DNA of 35,357 nucleotides from Alterluteimonas quercicellularis (lineage in GTDB: Bacteria; Pseudomonadota; Gammaproteobacteria; Xanthomonadales; Xanthomonadaceae), in assembly GCF_021191635.1 (NCBI RefSeq), contig NZ_JAIWPR010000054.1, positions 1 to 35,357 on the forward strand, read 5' to 3'. Positions 1-8,452 of this stretch are shown in pieces; position 1 is the stretch's first letter; every line of letters begins with the position of its first letter. The notes under the pieces were generated by a model, which worked only from the letters and a program-made list of their open reading frames with translations, searched no databases and was not told the origin of the DNA. The position numbers and the translations under genes are program-made.

Positions 1-60
1 GCCCCCCCCCGGGGCGCGCGCCGGGCCCCCCCCCCCCCGCCCGCCCCCCCCCCCCCCCCG
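1..60. other. Poly-C low-complexity sequence end
   Basis: These bases are almost all C, with short G/C interruptions. No gene or biological motif can be supported. The text just after it (CGCTCCTAC at 59-67) resembles the end of the REP-like palindromes seen elsewhere in the window. The tract may therefore be a badly resolved REP hairpin at a contig edge rather than real homopolymer. Confidence 0.6.
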
Positions 61-157
61 CTCCTACGGGTCCCACACCGGCAGCCGGCGTTTCCATCGG
101 CCCGCGCCCGGATGGTGTAATGCCCGTCCTCGAGTGGATCGTGGAGGCGGCGGACGG

Positions 158-1990
158 GTGAAGGCGCGCATGTTGCTGGTCGTGGCGGTCGCCGCCGCGC
201 TCGCCTGGTCGTTCTGGCGCAACGAGGGCTGGCTGCAGCTGTGCGCGGGGCTGGCGATGTTCCTGTTCGGCATGCAGTGCCTGGAGGAAGGCCTGCGCCA
301 GCTCGCCGGCGGCCGGCTCGAGCAATGGCTGGCGCGCAGCACCGGCACCCCGGCGCGCGGGCTGGCCTTCGGCATCGCCGGCACGATGGTGCTGCAGTCG
401 AGCACGCTGGTGTCGCTGCTGACGATCGCGTTCGTGAGCGCCGGCCTGGTCCAGCTCGCCGGCGGCATCGCCATCGTGTTCGGCGCCAACCTCGGCGCGA
501 CCAGCGGCATCTGGCTGCTGGCGCTCGCCGGGCAGGACCTGAGCCTGTCGCCGCTGGCGCTGCCGATGCTGGTGTTCGGCGTGCTGGCGGGCTTCAACGG
601 GCCGAAGAGCAAGGCGGCGGGGCGCGTGGTGCTGGGCGTGGCCTTCGTCTTCCTCGGCATCGACCAGATCAAGGCCGGCTTCGGCGCCTTCGGCGGCGGC
701 CTGGACCTGGGCGGGATCGCGCTGCAGGGGGTGGCCGGCACGCTGCTGTTCGTCGCCGCCGGCCTCGCGGTCACCGTGGTGCTGCAGTCCAGCCATGCCA
801 CACTGATGCTGACCCTGGCCGCACTCGCCGGCGGCCAGCTGCAGCTCGACCAGGGCCTGGCGATCGCGATCGGCTCCAACGTGGGCAGCAGCCTCAGCAC
901 CGCGGTGGTCGGCATGCTGGGCGGCAACCGCAGCGGGCAGCGGCTGGCACTCGCGCACGTGCTGTTCAACGCGGTCACCGCGATCCTGGCGCTGGCGCTG
1001 CTGGCGCCGTTGGGCTGGCTGGTGCGCGCGGCGGCGGACCTCGCCGGCTTCGGAAGCAACCCCATGCTGCAGCTGGCGCTGTTCCACACCCTGTTCAACG
1101 CCGGCGGCGTGGCGCTGTTCTGGCCGGCGCAGGCGAAGCTCGCGGGCTGGCTGACGCGGCGCCTGCCCGACCCCGCCGATCCGGCCGTGCTCACCGCACC
1201 GGGCGCGGCGACCGGCGCGGCCGAGACCGGCCGCGTCCGCGCGCGCCACCTCGCCGAGCAGGCGCTGGACTCCGCCGACGCGGCCGCTGCCGCGGTGGCG
1301 CTGGAACTGCGCCACCTGGGCCGGCTGTGCATGGAATCGATCTGCCGCGCGCTGTACCTGCCGGTCGAGCGGCTGGACGGGCCGGAACCGGACCCGGCGG
1401 CGCTGGAGGCGCGCCCGGCCGACGGCGACGAGGACGCCGAGGCGCTGTACCAGCGCCACGTCAAGGGCGTCTACGCCGACCTGCTGAGCTTCATGGGCCG
1501 GCTCGACGCGCCGCTGGACGAGGCGCACCAGCGCTTCTGGGCGCAGAGCCAGCTGGTCGCGCTGCAGCTGGTCAACGCGGTCAAGGACGCCAAGCACCTG
1601 CAGAAGAACCTCGGCCTGCGCCTGCGCGAGGCCGACTCGCCGCGGCGCGAGGCCTACCTGGCGCTGCGCCGCCACCTGTTCGCGCAGCTGCGCGCGCTGT
1701 ACGCGCTGGGGCGGCTGCCGCCCGAGGACGCCGGCCGCCGCGGGCGCCTGGACGCGCTGGACCGCAGCGCGGCCGAGTTCGGCAGCGCGTTCCGGCTGCG
1801 CCTGTTCGCGATGGTGCGCAGCGCCGAGCTGGACGGCCTGCAGGCGGGCTCGCTGATGAACGACCTGGGCTACGTGGACCGCATCTTCCGCAGCCTGCGC
1901 GAGGCGATGCGCGCCGCCGACGAGCCGGAATCGCTGCGCGAGCTGCGGCGGCTGGCGGGCGACGGCGAGGTCGTGGCCGCGAGGGCTTGA
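158..1990 (+). CDS. Na/Pi cotransporter family protein with PhoU-like C-terminal region
   Basis: The protein is a predicted inner-membrane sodium-coupled phosphate symporter of the NptA/YjbB family, moving inorganic phosphate across the cytoplasmic membrane. The N-terminal ~330 residues are hydrophobic. They contain the family's two inverted-repeat QSS motifs, VLQSST near residue 80 and VLQSSH near residue 210, each followed by a membrane segment. The C-terminal ~240 residues are charged and helical like the PhoU-like domain usual in this family. I chose GTG at 158 because GGAGGCGG at 142-149 lies at good ribosome-binding distance; an upstream GTG at 134 and an ATG at 170 are alternatives. 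Length (610 aa) is in the usual range. The gene stands alone and converges with the minus-strand operon, from which three REP palindromes separate it. Export rather than import of phosphate is possible, as for YjbB. Confidence 0.9.
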   Translation: MKARMLLVVAVAAALAWSFWRNEGWLQLCAGLAMFLFGMQCLEEGLRQLAGGRLEQWLARSTGTPARGLAFGIAGTMVLQSSTLVSLLTIAFVSAGLVQLAGGIAIVFGANLGATSGIWLLALAGQDLSLSPLALPMLVFGVLAGFNGPKSKAAGRVVLGVAFVFLGIDQIKAGFGAFGGGLDLGGIALQGVAGTLLFVAAGLAVTVVLQSSHATLMLTLAALAGGQLQLDQGLAIAIGSNVGSSLSTAVVGMLGGNRSGQRLALAHVLFNAVTAILALALLAPLGWLVRAAADLAGFGSNPMLQLALFHTLFNAGGVALFWPAQAKLAGWLTRRLPDPADPAVLTAPGAATGAAETGRVRARHLAEQALDSADAAAAAVALELRHLGRLCMESICRALYLPVERLDGPEPDPAALEARPADGDEDAEALYQRHVKGVYADLLSFMGRLDAPLDEAHQRFWAQSQLVALQLVNAVKDAKHLQKNLGLRLREADSPRREAYLALRRHLFAQLRALYALGRLPPEDAGRRGRLDALDRSAAEFGSAFRLRLFAMVRSAELDGLQAGSLMNDLGYVDRIFRSLREAMRAADEPESLRELRRLAGDGEVVAARA

Positions 1991-2017
1991 GCGGTGCGGG
2001 ATGCGCGGGGAAAGGCC

Positions 2018-2140
2018 GTCGCGCGCGAGCGCGCTCCTGCGGGACGGTCCGATGCCGGGCTGCGGGTCGCTTTGTAGGAGCGCGCTGGCGCGCGACAGAG
2101 GTGCGCGGGGAAGGGCCGTCGCGCGCGAGCGCGCTCCTAC
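2018..2140. repeat. Cluster of three REP-like palindromes
   Basis: Three copies of a ~23-bp REP-like element lie here. Copies at 2018-2040 and 2118-2140 are on the minus strand, and the copy at 2074-2096 is on the plus strand (GTAGGAGCGCGCTGGCGCGC core). Each can fold as a GC-rich hairpin. The two minus-strand copies also share the preceding bases GCGCGGGGAA, so a unit of about 40 bp appears duplicated. The cluster occupies the gap between two convergent genes and could stop transcription from both sides. That function is inferred from position. Confidence 0.85.
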
Positions 2141-2147
2141 AAGGTGG

Positions 2148-3632
2148 TCAGGGCTCGATCGCGACGATGTCGCCGGCCTCGCGCGCGTAGTCGAGCGCGT
2201 AGGCCAGGGTGCCCGGTACCTGCGCGTGCACGAACAGCAGCGGCTCGCCGCGCGCCACCGCGTCGCCCGGCCGCACCCGCAGGTGGACGCCGGCGGCCGG
2301 GTGCTCCGGCGCACCGGCGAGCTTGGCCAGCCGCGCGAGCCGGCGGTTGTCGATGCCCGTCGCGCGCCCGCTGCGCGGCGCCGGCAGTGGCGCGACGTGC
2401 GGCGCGCGCGGCGGTTCGCGCAGGCCGCCCTGGGCCTCGCAGATGCGCCGGAACTTCTCCCAGGCGCGGCCCGAGTCCAGGGTGGCGTCCGCCAGCGCGG
2501 CGCCCGCGCCCTCCGCCGCCGCGCCGCCCATCTCCAGCACCGCGCCCGCGACCAGGATCGCGCGGGCGCGCAGGTCCGCCGGCGCGCCGGGCTCGCCGCG
2601 CAGCACGGCGAGCACGTCGCACGCTTCCAGCGCGGGGCCGATGCCGCGGCCGACCGGCTGCGCGCCGTCGGTGCGCAGGCAGCGCACGGCCAGGCCGAAA
2701 TGCGCGGCGGTGGCGGCCAGGCGTGCGGCCAGCCGGTCGGCCGCCTCGATGCTGCGCACCTTGGCGGTCGGGCCCACGGGAATGTCGATCAGCACGTGGG
2801 TGGCGCCGGCGGCGATCTTCTTCGACAGCACCGAGGCGATCAGCTGGCCCTCCGTGTCGATGTCGAGCTCGCGCTCGATGCGCACGAAGACGTCGTCGGC
2901 CGGGCTCAGGTGCATGGCGCCGCCCCAGGCCAGGCAGCCGCCCTCGGCCTCCACCACCCGGCGCAGCGTCGGCAGGTCGAGGTCGACCGGCGCCAGCGTC
3001 TCCATGGCGTCGGCGGTGCCCGCCGGGGAGGTGATCGCGCGCGACGAGGTCTTGGGCATCACCAGGCCGCAGGCGGCGGCCACGGCGACCACGATCGGCG
3101 TGGTGCGGTTGCCCGGCAGCCCGCCGACGCAGTGCTTGTCCACCACCACCGGCGCCGGCCAGCGCAGGCGTGCGCCGGCCTCGACCATGGCGCGGGTCAG
3201 GCCGGCGGTCTCCTCGTCGTCCAGCGGCGGCGAGGCGGTGGCGGTCAGGAACGCGGCCAGGTGCACGTCGCTGTAGCGGCCGGCGACCACGTCGCCGACG
3301 ATCGCCGACAGCTCGGCGGCGTCCAGGCGGCCGCCGTACAGGCGCCGGCGCACGCCGGCCAGCGATTCGAGCAGCGGCGGGTGGCGCACCTCGACCGTGT
3401 CGCCGTCGGCGATCCCCAGCGCCCGCCAGGCCGCCTCCGAGAGCGCCACCTGGCCGTGCCCCAGCAGGTCGCCGTCGGCCTGGTACAGCACCGCCTGCAC
3501 CTGCCGCGCGCCGGCCGACACCAGCACCTGCGAGCGCGCGGCCAGCCCTTCCGCGCGGCAGACGTCGCAGTCGGTGCGCATCACCGCGATGGCCTGGTGC
3601 TGCGCGTGCAGGCGCATCCGCGTGGCCCGCAT
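2148..3632 (-). CDS. AMP phosphorylase/thymidine phosphorylase family protein
   Basis: The protein is a predicted nucleoside or nucleotide phosphorylase, splitting a (deoxy)nucleoside or NMP with phosphate into base and sugar phosphate. The core contains DKHCVGGLPGNR, the longer form seen in archaeal AMP phosphorylases (DKHxxGGxPGN) rather than the shorter KHSTGG of DeoA. It also contains the pyrimidine-nucleoside-phosphorylase signature around SSRAITSPAGTADAMETL. The N-terminal segment with CDVC and the ~490-residue length also fit the AMP phosphorylase branch. It is the last gene of the minus-strand operon. ATG at 3632 is the chosen start. A GTG at 3689, overlapping the upstream stop as GTGA, would add 19 residues and is a real alternative. 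Substrate (AMP versus thymidine) cannot be settled from sequence alone, but the neighbouring RNase and PRPP-synthetase homologue favour nucleotide breakdown. Confidence 0.85.
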   Translation of the reverse strand: MRATRMRLHAQHQAIAVMRTDCDVCRAEGLAARSQVLVSAGARQVQAVLYQADGDLLGHGQVALSEAAWRALGIADGDTVEVRHPPLLESLAGVRRRLYGGRLDAAELSAIVGDVVAGRYSDVHLAAFLTATASPPLDDEETAGLTRAMVEAGARLRWPAPVVVDKHCVGGLPGNRTTPIVVAVAAACGLVMPKTSSRAITSPAGTADAMETLAPVDLDLPTLRRVVEAEGGCLAWGGAMHLSPADDVFVRIERELDIDTEGQLIASVLSKKIAAGATHVLIDIPVGPTAKVRSIEAADRLAARLAATAAHFGLAVRCLRTDGAQPVGRGIGPALEACDVLAVLRGEPGAPADLRARAILVAGAVLEMGGAAAEGAGAALADATLDSGRAWEKFRRICEAQGGLREPPRAPHVAPLPAPRSGRATGIDNRRLARLAKLAGAPEHPAAGVHLRVRPGDAVARGEPLLFVHAQVPGTLAYALDYAREAGDIVAIEP

Positions 3633-3685
3633 CGATGCGCCGCGCGGCGCGACCGCCGGCCGCGGCGCGGCGTCGTCGCCGGCGC

Positions 3686-5044
3686 TCACAGCGCGAAGGC
3701 CTGCTGGGCGCGCGGCACCACCGCGTCCCAGCCCAGCTCGCGTTCGATGCGCACGCGCAGCGCGTCGGAGGCGCCGGGCTCGCCGTGGACGATGAAGACC
3801 CGCCGCGGCGCGCGCCGGAACCCGGACAGCCAGCGCAGCAGTTCGTCGCTGTCGGCGTGGGCGGAGAGCATCGGCAGCTCCGCCACCTCCGCGCGCACCG
3901 GCACCCACTGCCCGTACACCTTCGTTTCCTGCGCGCCGTCGAGCAGCTTGCGCCCGCGCGTGCCGGCGGCCTGGAAGCCGGAGAACAGCAGGGTGTTGCG
4001 GTGGTCGGGCGCGAACGCGGCGATGTGGTGCAGCACCCGCCCCCCGGTGGCCATGCCGCTGGCGGAGACGATCACCTTCGGGTAGCGGTTGGCCGACAGC
4101 GCCTTGGATTCCTCGACGTCGCGCACGCAGGTCACCGCGGCGCAGGCGGCCTCGTAGTCCTGCGGCGCGAGGCGGTGGTCGTCGGGATAGGCGTGCAGCA
4201 GCTCGGTGGCGCTGGTGGCCATCGGGCTGTCCAGGTACACCGGCACGTTGTGCAGCCGGCCGGCCTGGCGCAGCAGCCAGAGGTGGTGGATCAGCGACTG
4301 CGCGCGGCCCACCGCGAACGCCGGCACCACCACCGTGCCGCCGCGCGCGGCGGTGCGCTCGATCACCGCGCCCAGCGCCTCGACCGGGTCGGCGGGATCG
4401 TGGCGGCGGTCGCCGTAGGTGGACTCGATCACCACGTAGTCGGCCTCGGGCACCGGCTCGGGGTCGGGCATCACCGCGTCGCCGTAGCGGCCGAGGTCGC
4501 CGGAGAAGACGATGCGCTGCCCGCCCAGGTCGATCTGCGCAGTGGCCGCGCCGAGGATGTGGCCGGCACGGCGCAAGCGCAGCGTGGCGCCGCCGGGCAG
4601 GGCGACGTCGCGGTGCAGCGGCGCCGGCGCGAACGCGGCGATCGCGCGCTCGGCGTCGCTCACCCGGTACAGCGGCAGCGCCGGCGCGTGCCGGGAGAAG
4701 CCCTTGCGGTTGGCGAACTCGGCGTCCTTCTCCTGCAGCCAGGCGCTGTCGCGCAGGATCAGCGCGGCCACGTCGCGGGTCGCCGCGGTGGCGTGGATGC
4801 GGCCGGCGAAGCCGTCGCGCAGCAGCCGCGGCAGGTAGCCGGAATGGTCGAGGTGGGCATGGGTCAGCACCACCGCGTCGATCCCGGCCGGGTCGGTCTG
4901 CAGGCGCTGCCAGTTGAGCTCGCGCAGGTTCTTCAGGCCCTGGAACAGGCCGCAGTCCACGAGCAGGCGGGTGTCGCCGTGGGCGAGCAGGTGCTTGGAG
5001 CCGGTGACGGTGCCGGCACCGCCCAGGCAGGTCAACGAGAGCAT
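3686..5044 (-). CDS. MBL-fold beta-CASP ribonuclease (YSH1/CPSF-like)
   Basis: The protein is a predicted cytoplasmic zinc-dependent RNase of the metallo-beta-lactamase/beta-CASP family, related to CPSF73-like exo/endonucleases. The zinc motif HAHLDH is at residues 62-67, followed by GYLPRLL. EST-Y-GDR, the SASGMATGGR motif and the C-terminal HGEPGASDALR segment match the beta-CASP and C-terminal MBL motifs. Length (452 aa) is usual. ATG at 5044 starts the family's conserved LSLTCLGGAGTVTGS beginning; upstream in-frame residues are not family-like. It follows the phosphoketolase gene by 28 bp and precedes the phosphorylase gene. Releasing nucleotides from RNA for the phosphorylase is a plausible role, but this is inferred from neighbourhood. 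Confidence 0.88.
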   Translation of the reverse strand: MLSLTCLGGAGTVTGSKHLLAHGDTRLLVDCGLFQGLKNLRELNWQRLQTDPAGIDAVVLTHAHLDHSGYLPRLLRDGFAGRIHATAATRDVAALILRDSAWLQEKDAEFANRKGFSRHAPALPLYRVSDAERAIAAFAPAPLHRDVALPGGATLRLRRAGHILGAATAQIDLGGQRIVFSGDLGRYGDAVMPDPEPVPEADYVVIESTYGDRRHDPADPVEALGAVIERTAARGGTVVVPAFAVGRAQSLIHHLWLLRQAGRLHNVPVYLDSPMATSATELLHAYPDDHRLAPQDYEAACAAVTCVRDVEESKALSANRYPKVIVSASGMATGGRVLHHIAAFAPDHRNTLLFSGFQAAGTRGRKLLDGAQETKVYGQWVPVRAEVAELPMLSAHADSDELLRWLSGFRRAPRRVFIVHGEPGASDALRVRIERELGWDAVVPRAQQAFAL

Positions 5045-5072
5045 GCGGGGTCCTGTGTCTTCGAAAAAGGGA

Positions 5073-7475
5073 TCAGCGCGCGTCGGCGTCCGCGGCGAGC
5101 AGGTCGGCGGGCGCGCCCTCGCCGTCCACCGCGCGCCGCTGGGCGTCGTCGAGCAGCTCCTCGCGGCGCCAGCCGGCCACGGCGGCGGCGGCGTCGACCG
5201 CATGCGCCCAGGTGCTGCGGTTGGCGAACAGCATGCCGGCCACGTCCAGGGTGCCGCCGCGGCTGAGATAGCCCAGCGCGCGCGTCGTCGCCGGGCCGCC
5301 GTCGAGCCGGCGCAGCACGCCGAGCATCGGCTCCGGCCGGGTGTGGCTGATCAGCACGCGCGGCAGCGCCGGCGGGAACAGCGCCTGCAGCGCGTCGTCG
5401 CCGAGGACGAAGGCGGCCTCGAGCGGATCGCGCGGGATGCGCAGGCGGCCCGGCTCGACCACCACGGTGACGCAGGACGCCAGCCCGCGCCGGGCCAGCT
5501 GCCGGTGCGCCTTCATCGCCTCCTCCAGCTGGTAGGCCCCGATGGCCACGAACTGCACCTGCGCGGTCGCCGGGTCGCCGGCCACGTGCGCGGCGCCCTG
5601 CGCCAGCAGCGCCTGCGCGCCCGCGGCGTCGAAGCGCTCGGGCAGCGCGCGCTTGGACACCACCAGGCAGGCGACGCGGCCGCGCTCGGCGTAGACCGCG
5701 CGCAGCGCGGCCACCGCGCTGTGGCCGTCGACCGGGAACAGCACGCGCGCGGTATCCGACATCTCGCCCAGCAGCGCCTCGCCCATGGTCGGGTCCTGGT
5801 GCGACTGCTCGTTCTTGGCGTTCTCCCAGGTGTGCGAGGTCACCACCAGCGGCACCGACAGCCAGCCAGGCGCCTGCCCCAGCTCGCGCTGGCGCCGCGC
5901 GAAGATGATCTCCTGCCGCAGCATGCCGAGCATCTTCACCGCGAAGGCTTCGTAGCTGACGATGAGGTTCAGCCCGCCCTTGTTGCCGGTGGCCGCGGCG
6001 GCCACGGCTTCCTCGTTGAGCGCGGTGATCACCGCGCCGTGCAGCGACTCGGGCACGCCGGGCTCGGGCGCGTTGACGCGATGCCGCAGCCGCGCCAGGG
6101 TGCCGCCCATCTGGTTGCTGGCCAGCTCGTCGGGATTGCCCACGCGCACGCGCAGCCCGGGGTTGGCGTCGACCAGCGCCACGAACCAGCGGTCGAGCGC
6201 ATGCATCGCCGAACCCGGCGCATCGCCGGCGGCCTCCGCCGCCTCCGGCAGCACCGGCGCCTCGGGCCGGCGGTGCGCCAGCGGGTGCGCGCTTTCGCGC
6301 ACGCGGCCCTGCGCCTCGTGGTTGGCCAGCGCGGCCAGCGCCTGCGCCAGTTCGTCCTCGGGCACGAACAGCGCCTGCGCGCCGGCGGCGAACACCGCCC
6401 GCGCCTCGGCGTCCACCCGCGGGTTGCCGCCCAGCGGCAGGTTGTGCGCGGCGTTGGTGCCGGCGCCTGCGAAGCCGAAGCCCTTCTCGGTCTCGGCGAT
6501 GACGTAGGGCAGCGCGGCCGGATAGCGGTGGTCCGGGTCGGCCGCGAAGGCCTCCAGCGCGGCGTCGGCGTGCAGGATCGCCCAGGCGATCGCGGCCGGG
6601 TCGCGGCCGTCGACGATCACCGGGTCGAAGCCGTTGTGGCGCACGTCCTCGGCCAGCCAGGCGGCGCCGCCCTCCTGCAGGATCTGCGTGCGCTGCTCGA
6701 TGCGGCGGCCGTTGAGGATCATCACCGGCACCGCGAAGCCGCAGTCCTCGGCGCGCCACCAGCGCGGCGTCCAGTCCGAGCCGCGCTGCTCCTCGAACGC
6801 GCCGTCGCTCAGGAACGCCACCAGGCGCTCGCCCGGCAGCGGCATGTGCACGTACTGCAGGCCGGCGAAGCCGAGGTAGCCGCCCTCGGAGATCGCGCCG
6901 GCGGTGTTCGGGCCGGCGTGGCTGCCCACCGGCACCGCAGGCCGGCCCTGGGCGTCGATGGCGTAGGAGTAGAAGTCGGAGATCAGCCGCGACAGCCCGG
7001 CCTCGCTGCGGTCGTAGCGGCCGGCCTGCGCCGGCGAGACGTCGCCGGTGAGCGCGTTGACCGCCTCGATCGCGGCGGCGCAGTGGCCCTGCCCCATCAG
7101 CCAGGAGCGGGTGGTGCCGGCGAGCGCGTTGGCCAGCAGGTAGCCGACGAAGGCCGGCACCATGTTGAGCGCGCCGCCGGTGTGGCCCTCGGGCGTGGCC
7201 TTGAAGTCCTCCGCCGCCAGCGGGCGGCCGGACAGGTCGATGCGGCGCGCGTAGGTCATGTGCGCGACCACGTTCATGCCGGCGCAGGCCAGCCGGTCGG
7301 CCGCGGCCAGCAGCGTCCAGGCCTGCGCCGGGTCGGCGACGCGGCCCCCGGCGGCCAGGCGCGCCACCAGCGCGTCGAGGCGCTCGACGGTGTCCTCGCG
7401 GTGCGCGATGGGGCCGTAGCCGGCGAGCCAGCGTGCGCGCGCGTCGGCCGCGCCTGCGGTGTGCGGGGTGTTCAT
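5073..7475 (-). CDS. Phosphoketolase family protein (XFP-like, divergent)
   Basis: The protein is a predicted thiamine-diphosphate-dependent phosphoketolase, cleaving xylulose-5-phosphate and/or fructose-6-phosphate with phosphate to acetyl-phosphate plus a sugar phosphate. Motifs in order are EGHTGGALN (96-104), MGQGHCAA (127-134), SEGGYLG (196-202), the ThDP-site motif as SDGAFEEQ (223-230) where classical enzymes have GDGEAETG, and N255 in VPVMILNG. A transketolase-like C-terminal half follows. The 800-residue length fits. AAGGAGGGAGACGCC precedes ATG 7475. It lies in an operon with acetate kinase and phosphate acetyltransferase, the enzymes that use acetyl-phosphate. The altered ThDP motif marks a divergent branch; some databases name such proteins xylulose 5-phosphate 3-epimerase. 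Family assignment is firm, exact substrate is not. Confidence 0.85.
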   Translation of the reverse strand: MNTPHTAGAADARARWLAGYGPIAHREDTVERLDALVARLAAGGRVADPAQAWTLLAAADRLACAGMNVVAHMTYARRIDLSGRPLAAEDFKATPEGHTGGALNMVPAFVGYLLANALAGTTRSWLMGQGHCAAAIEAVNALTGDVSPAQAGRYDRSEAGLSRLISDFYSYAIDAQGRPAVPVGSHAGPNTAGAISEGGYLGFAGLQYVHMPLPGERLVAFLSDGAFEEQRGSDWTPRWWRAEDCGFAVPVMILNGRRIEQRTQILQEGGAAWLAEDVRHNGFDPVIVDGRDPAAIAWAILHADAALEAFAADPDHRYPAALPYVIAETEKGFGFAGAGTNAAHNLPLGGNPRVDAEARAVFAAGAQALFVPEDELAQALAALANHEAQGRVRESAHPLAHRRPEAPVLPEAAEAAGDAPGSAMHALDRWFVALVDANPGLRVRVGNPDELASNQMGGTLARLRHRVNAPEPGVPESLHGAVITALNEEAVAAAATGNKGGLNLIVSYEAFAVKMLGMLRQEIIFARRQRELGQAPGWLSVPLVVTSHTWENAKNEQSHQDPTMGEALLGEMSDTARVLFPVDGHSAVAALRAVYAERGRVACLVVSKRALPERFDAAGAQALLAQGAAHVAGDPATAQVQFVAIGAYQLEEAMKAHRQLARRGLASCVTVVVEPGRLRIPRDPLEAAFVLGDDALQALFPPALPRVLISHTRPEPMLGVLRRLDGGPATTRALGYLSRGGTLDVAGMLFANRSTWAHAVDAAAAVAGWRREELLDDAQRRAVDGEGAPADLLAADADAR

Positions 7476-7511
7476 GGCGTCTCCCTCCTTCTTCGGTGCT
7501 GCGGTGATGGT

Positions 7512-8441
7512 CTATGCGGCGCCCGCGGCGGGCGCGGGCGGATCCTCCAGGCCGTCGGCCAGCGCCTGCGCGAACAGCGGCGCGAGCGCGATGGCGTTGC
7601 TCGGGTGCGGCACCGCGTCGGTGGACGCGATGCGCGAGAACAGCGGCTGCAGCTGCGCCCAGGCGTCGTCGGCGAACAGCGCGTGCACCACCGCGCACGC
7701 CGGCTGCGCCAGCCCTTGCGCGGCGAGCCCGTGCGCCGCCGCGGCCAGGGTGCGGCCCGACGAGGCGATGTCGTCCACCAGCACCGGCCGGCGGTCGCGC
7801 CAGGCGGACAGGTCCGGCAGCGCGATCTCGACGTCGCGGTCGCCGCGGCGGGTCTTGCGCAGCACCGCGTGCGGCGCGCCGATGCGCCCGGCGATCGCCG
7901 AGGCCCACTGCTCGCTCTCCTCGTCGGGGCCGATCACCAGCGGCGACGGCACGTGCGCGGCGATCCAGTCGGCCAGCAGCGGCGCGGCGTGCAGGGTCGC
8001 GGTGGGAATCGCGTAGAGCGCGCCCAGCGCGGGGTGGCGGTGCAGGTGCGGGTCGACGGTGAGCAGGCGGTCGAAGGTGGACGACAGCAGCCGCGCGAAC
8101 GACAGCGAGCTGACGCACTCCCCGGGCAGGAAGCGGCGGTCCTGGCGCATGTAGGCCAGGTAGGGCGCGACCAGGCTGACCTCGCGCGCGCCGAGGTCGC
8201 GCACCGCGTCGGCGGCGAAGACCAGGGTCAGGAAGCCCTCGTCGGGCCGCGACAGGGTGCAGACCAGGTCGACCGCGCGGCCGGCCGGGTCGGCGTGCAC
8301 GCGCAGGTAGCGCTCGCCGTCGGGAAAGCGCCGGGTCTCGATGCGGCCCAGCTCGCCGCCGCCGGCCGCGGCGAGCTGCGCGGCGAAGGCTTCGTTGCCC
8401 GGAAGGGGAAGGACGAGGCGTCGCCCGCTGTCTGCCGTCAC
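7512..8441 (-). CDS. Ribose-phosphate pyrophosphokinase (PRPP synthetase) homologue
   Basis: The protein is a homologue of Prs, which transfers pyrophosphate from ATP to ribose-5-phosphate. It has the N-terminal RRFPDGERYLRV motif, VDPHLHRH in place of the usual DLHxxQ segment, the K-T-R-R-G flexible-loop region, and the PRPP-binding motif VLVDDIASSGRT. Length is 309 aa, as in the family. The start is GTG 8441, preceded by GAGGAGACAGC, and it sits 11 bp after the lpxR-like gene. The changed central motif (PDEESEQWA where housekeeping Prs has a PDxGG-type stretch) suggests a paralogue, not the essential Prs. In this operon it may act on ribose phosphates coming from nucleotide phosphorolysis. 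Direction and substrate are inferred. Confidence 0.87.
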   Translation of the reverse strand: MTADSGRRLVLPLPGNEAFAAQLAAAGGGELGRIETRRFPDGERYLRVHADPAGRAVDLVCTLSRPDEGFLTLVFAADAVRDLGAREVSLVAPYLAYMRQDRRFLPGECVSSLSFARLLSSTFDRLLTVDPHLHRHPALGALYAIPTATLHAAPLLADWIAAHVPSPLVIGPDEESEQWASAIAGRIGAPHAVLRKTRRGDRDVEIALPDLSAWRDRRPVLVDDIASSGRTLAAAAHGLAAQGLAQPACAVVHALFADDAWAQLQPLFSRIASTDAVPHPSNAIALAPLFAQALADGLEDPPAPAAGAA

Positions 8442-8452
8442 GCTGTCTCCTC

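Noticed and set aside
64..1464. Long open frame on the minus strand opposite the Na/Pi cotransporter gene
   Set aside because: Its translation is Ser/Arg/Pro-rich low-complexity text without motifs. In DNA this GC-rich, antisense frames stay open by chance. The plus-strand gene has clear family motifs. The same holds for the many long plus-strand frames over 2001-18765.
2018..2140. Repeat cluster that could be read as a short CRISPR array
   Set aside because: The copies are palindromic, alternate in strand, are unevenly spaced and have no unique spacers of constant length. No cas genes are present.
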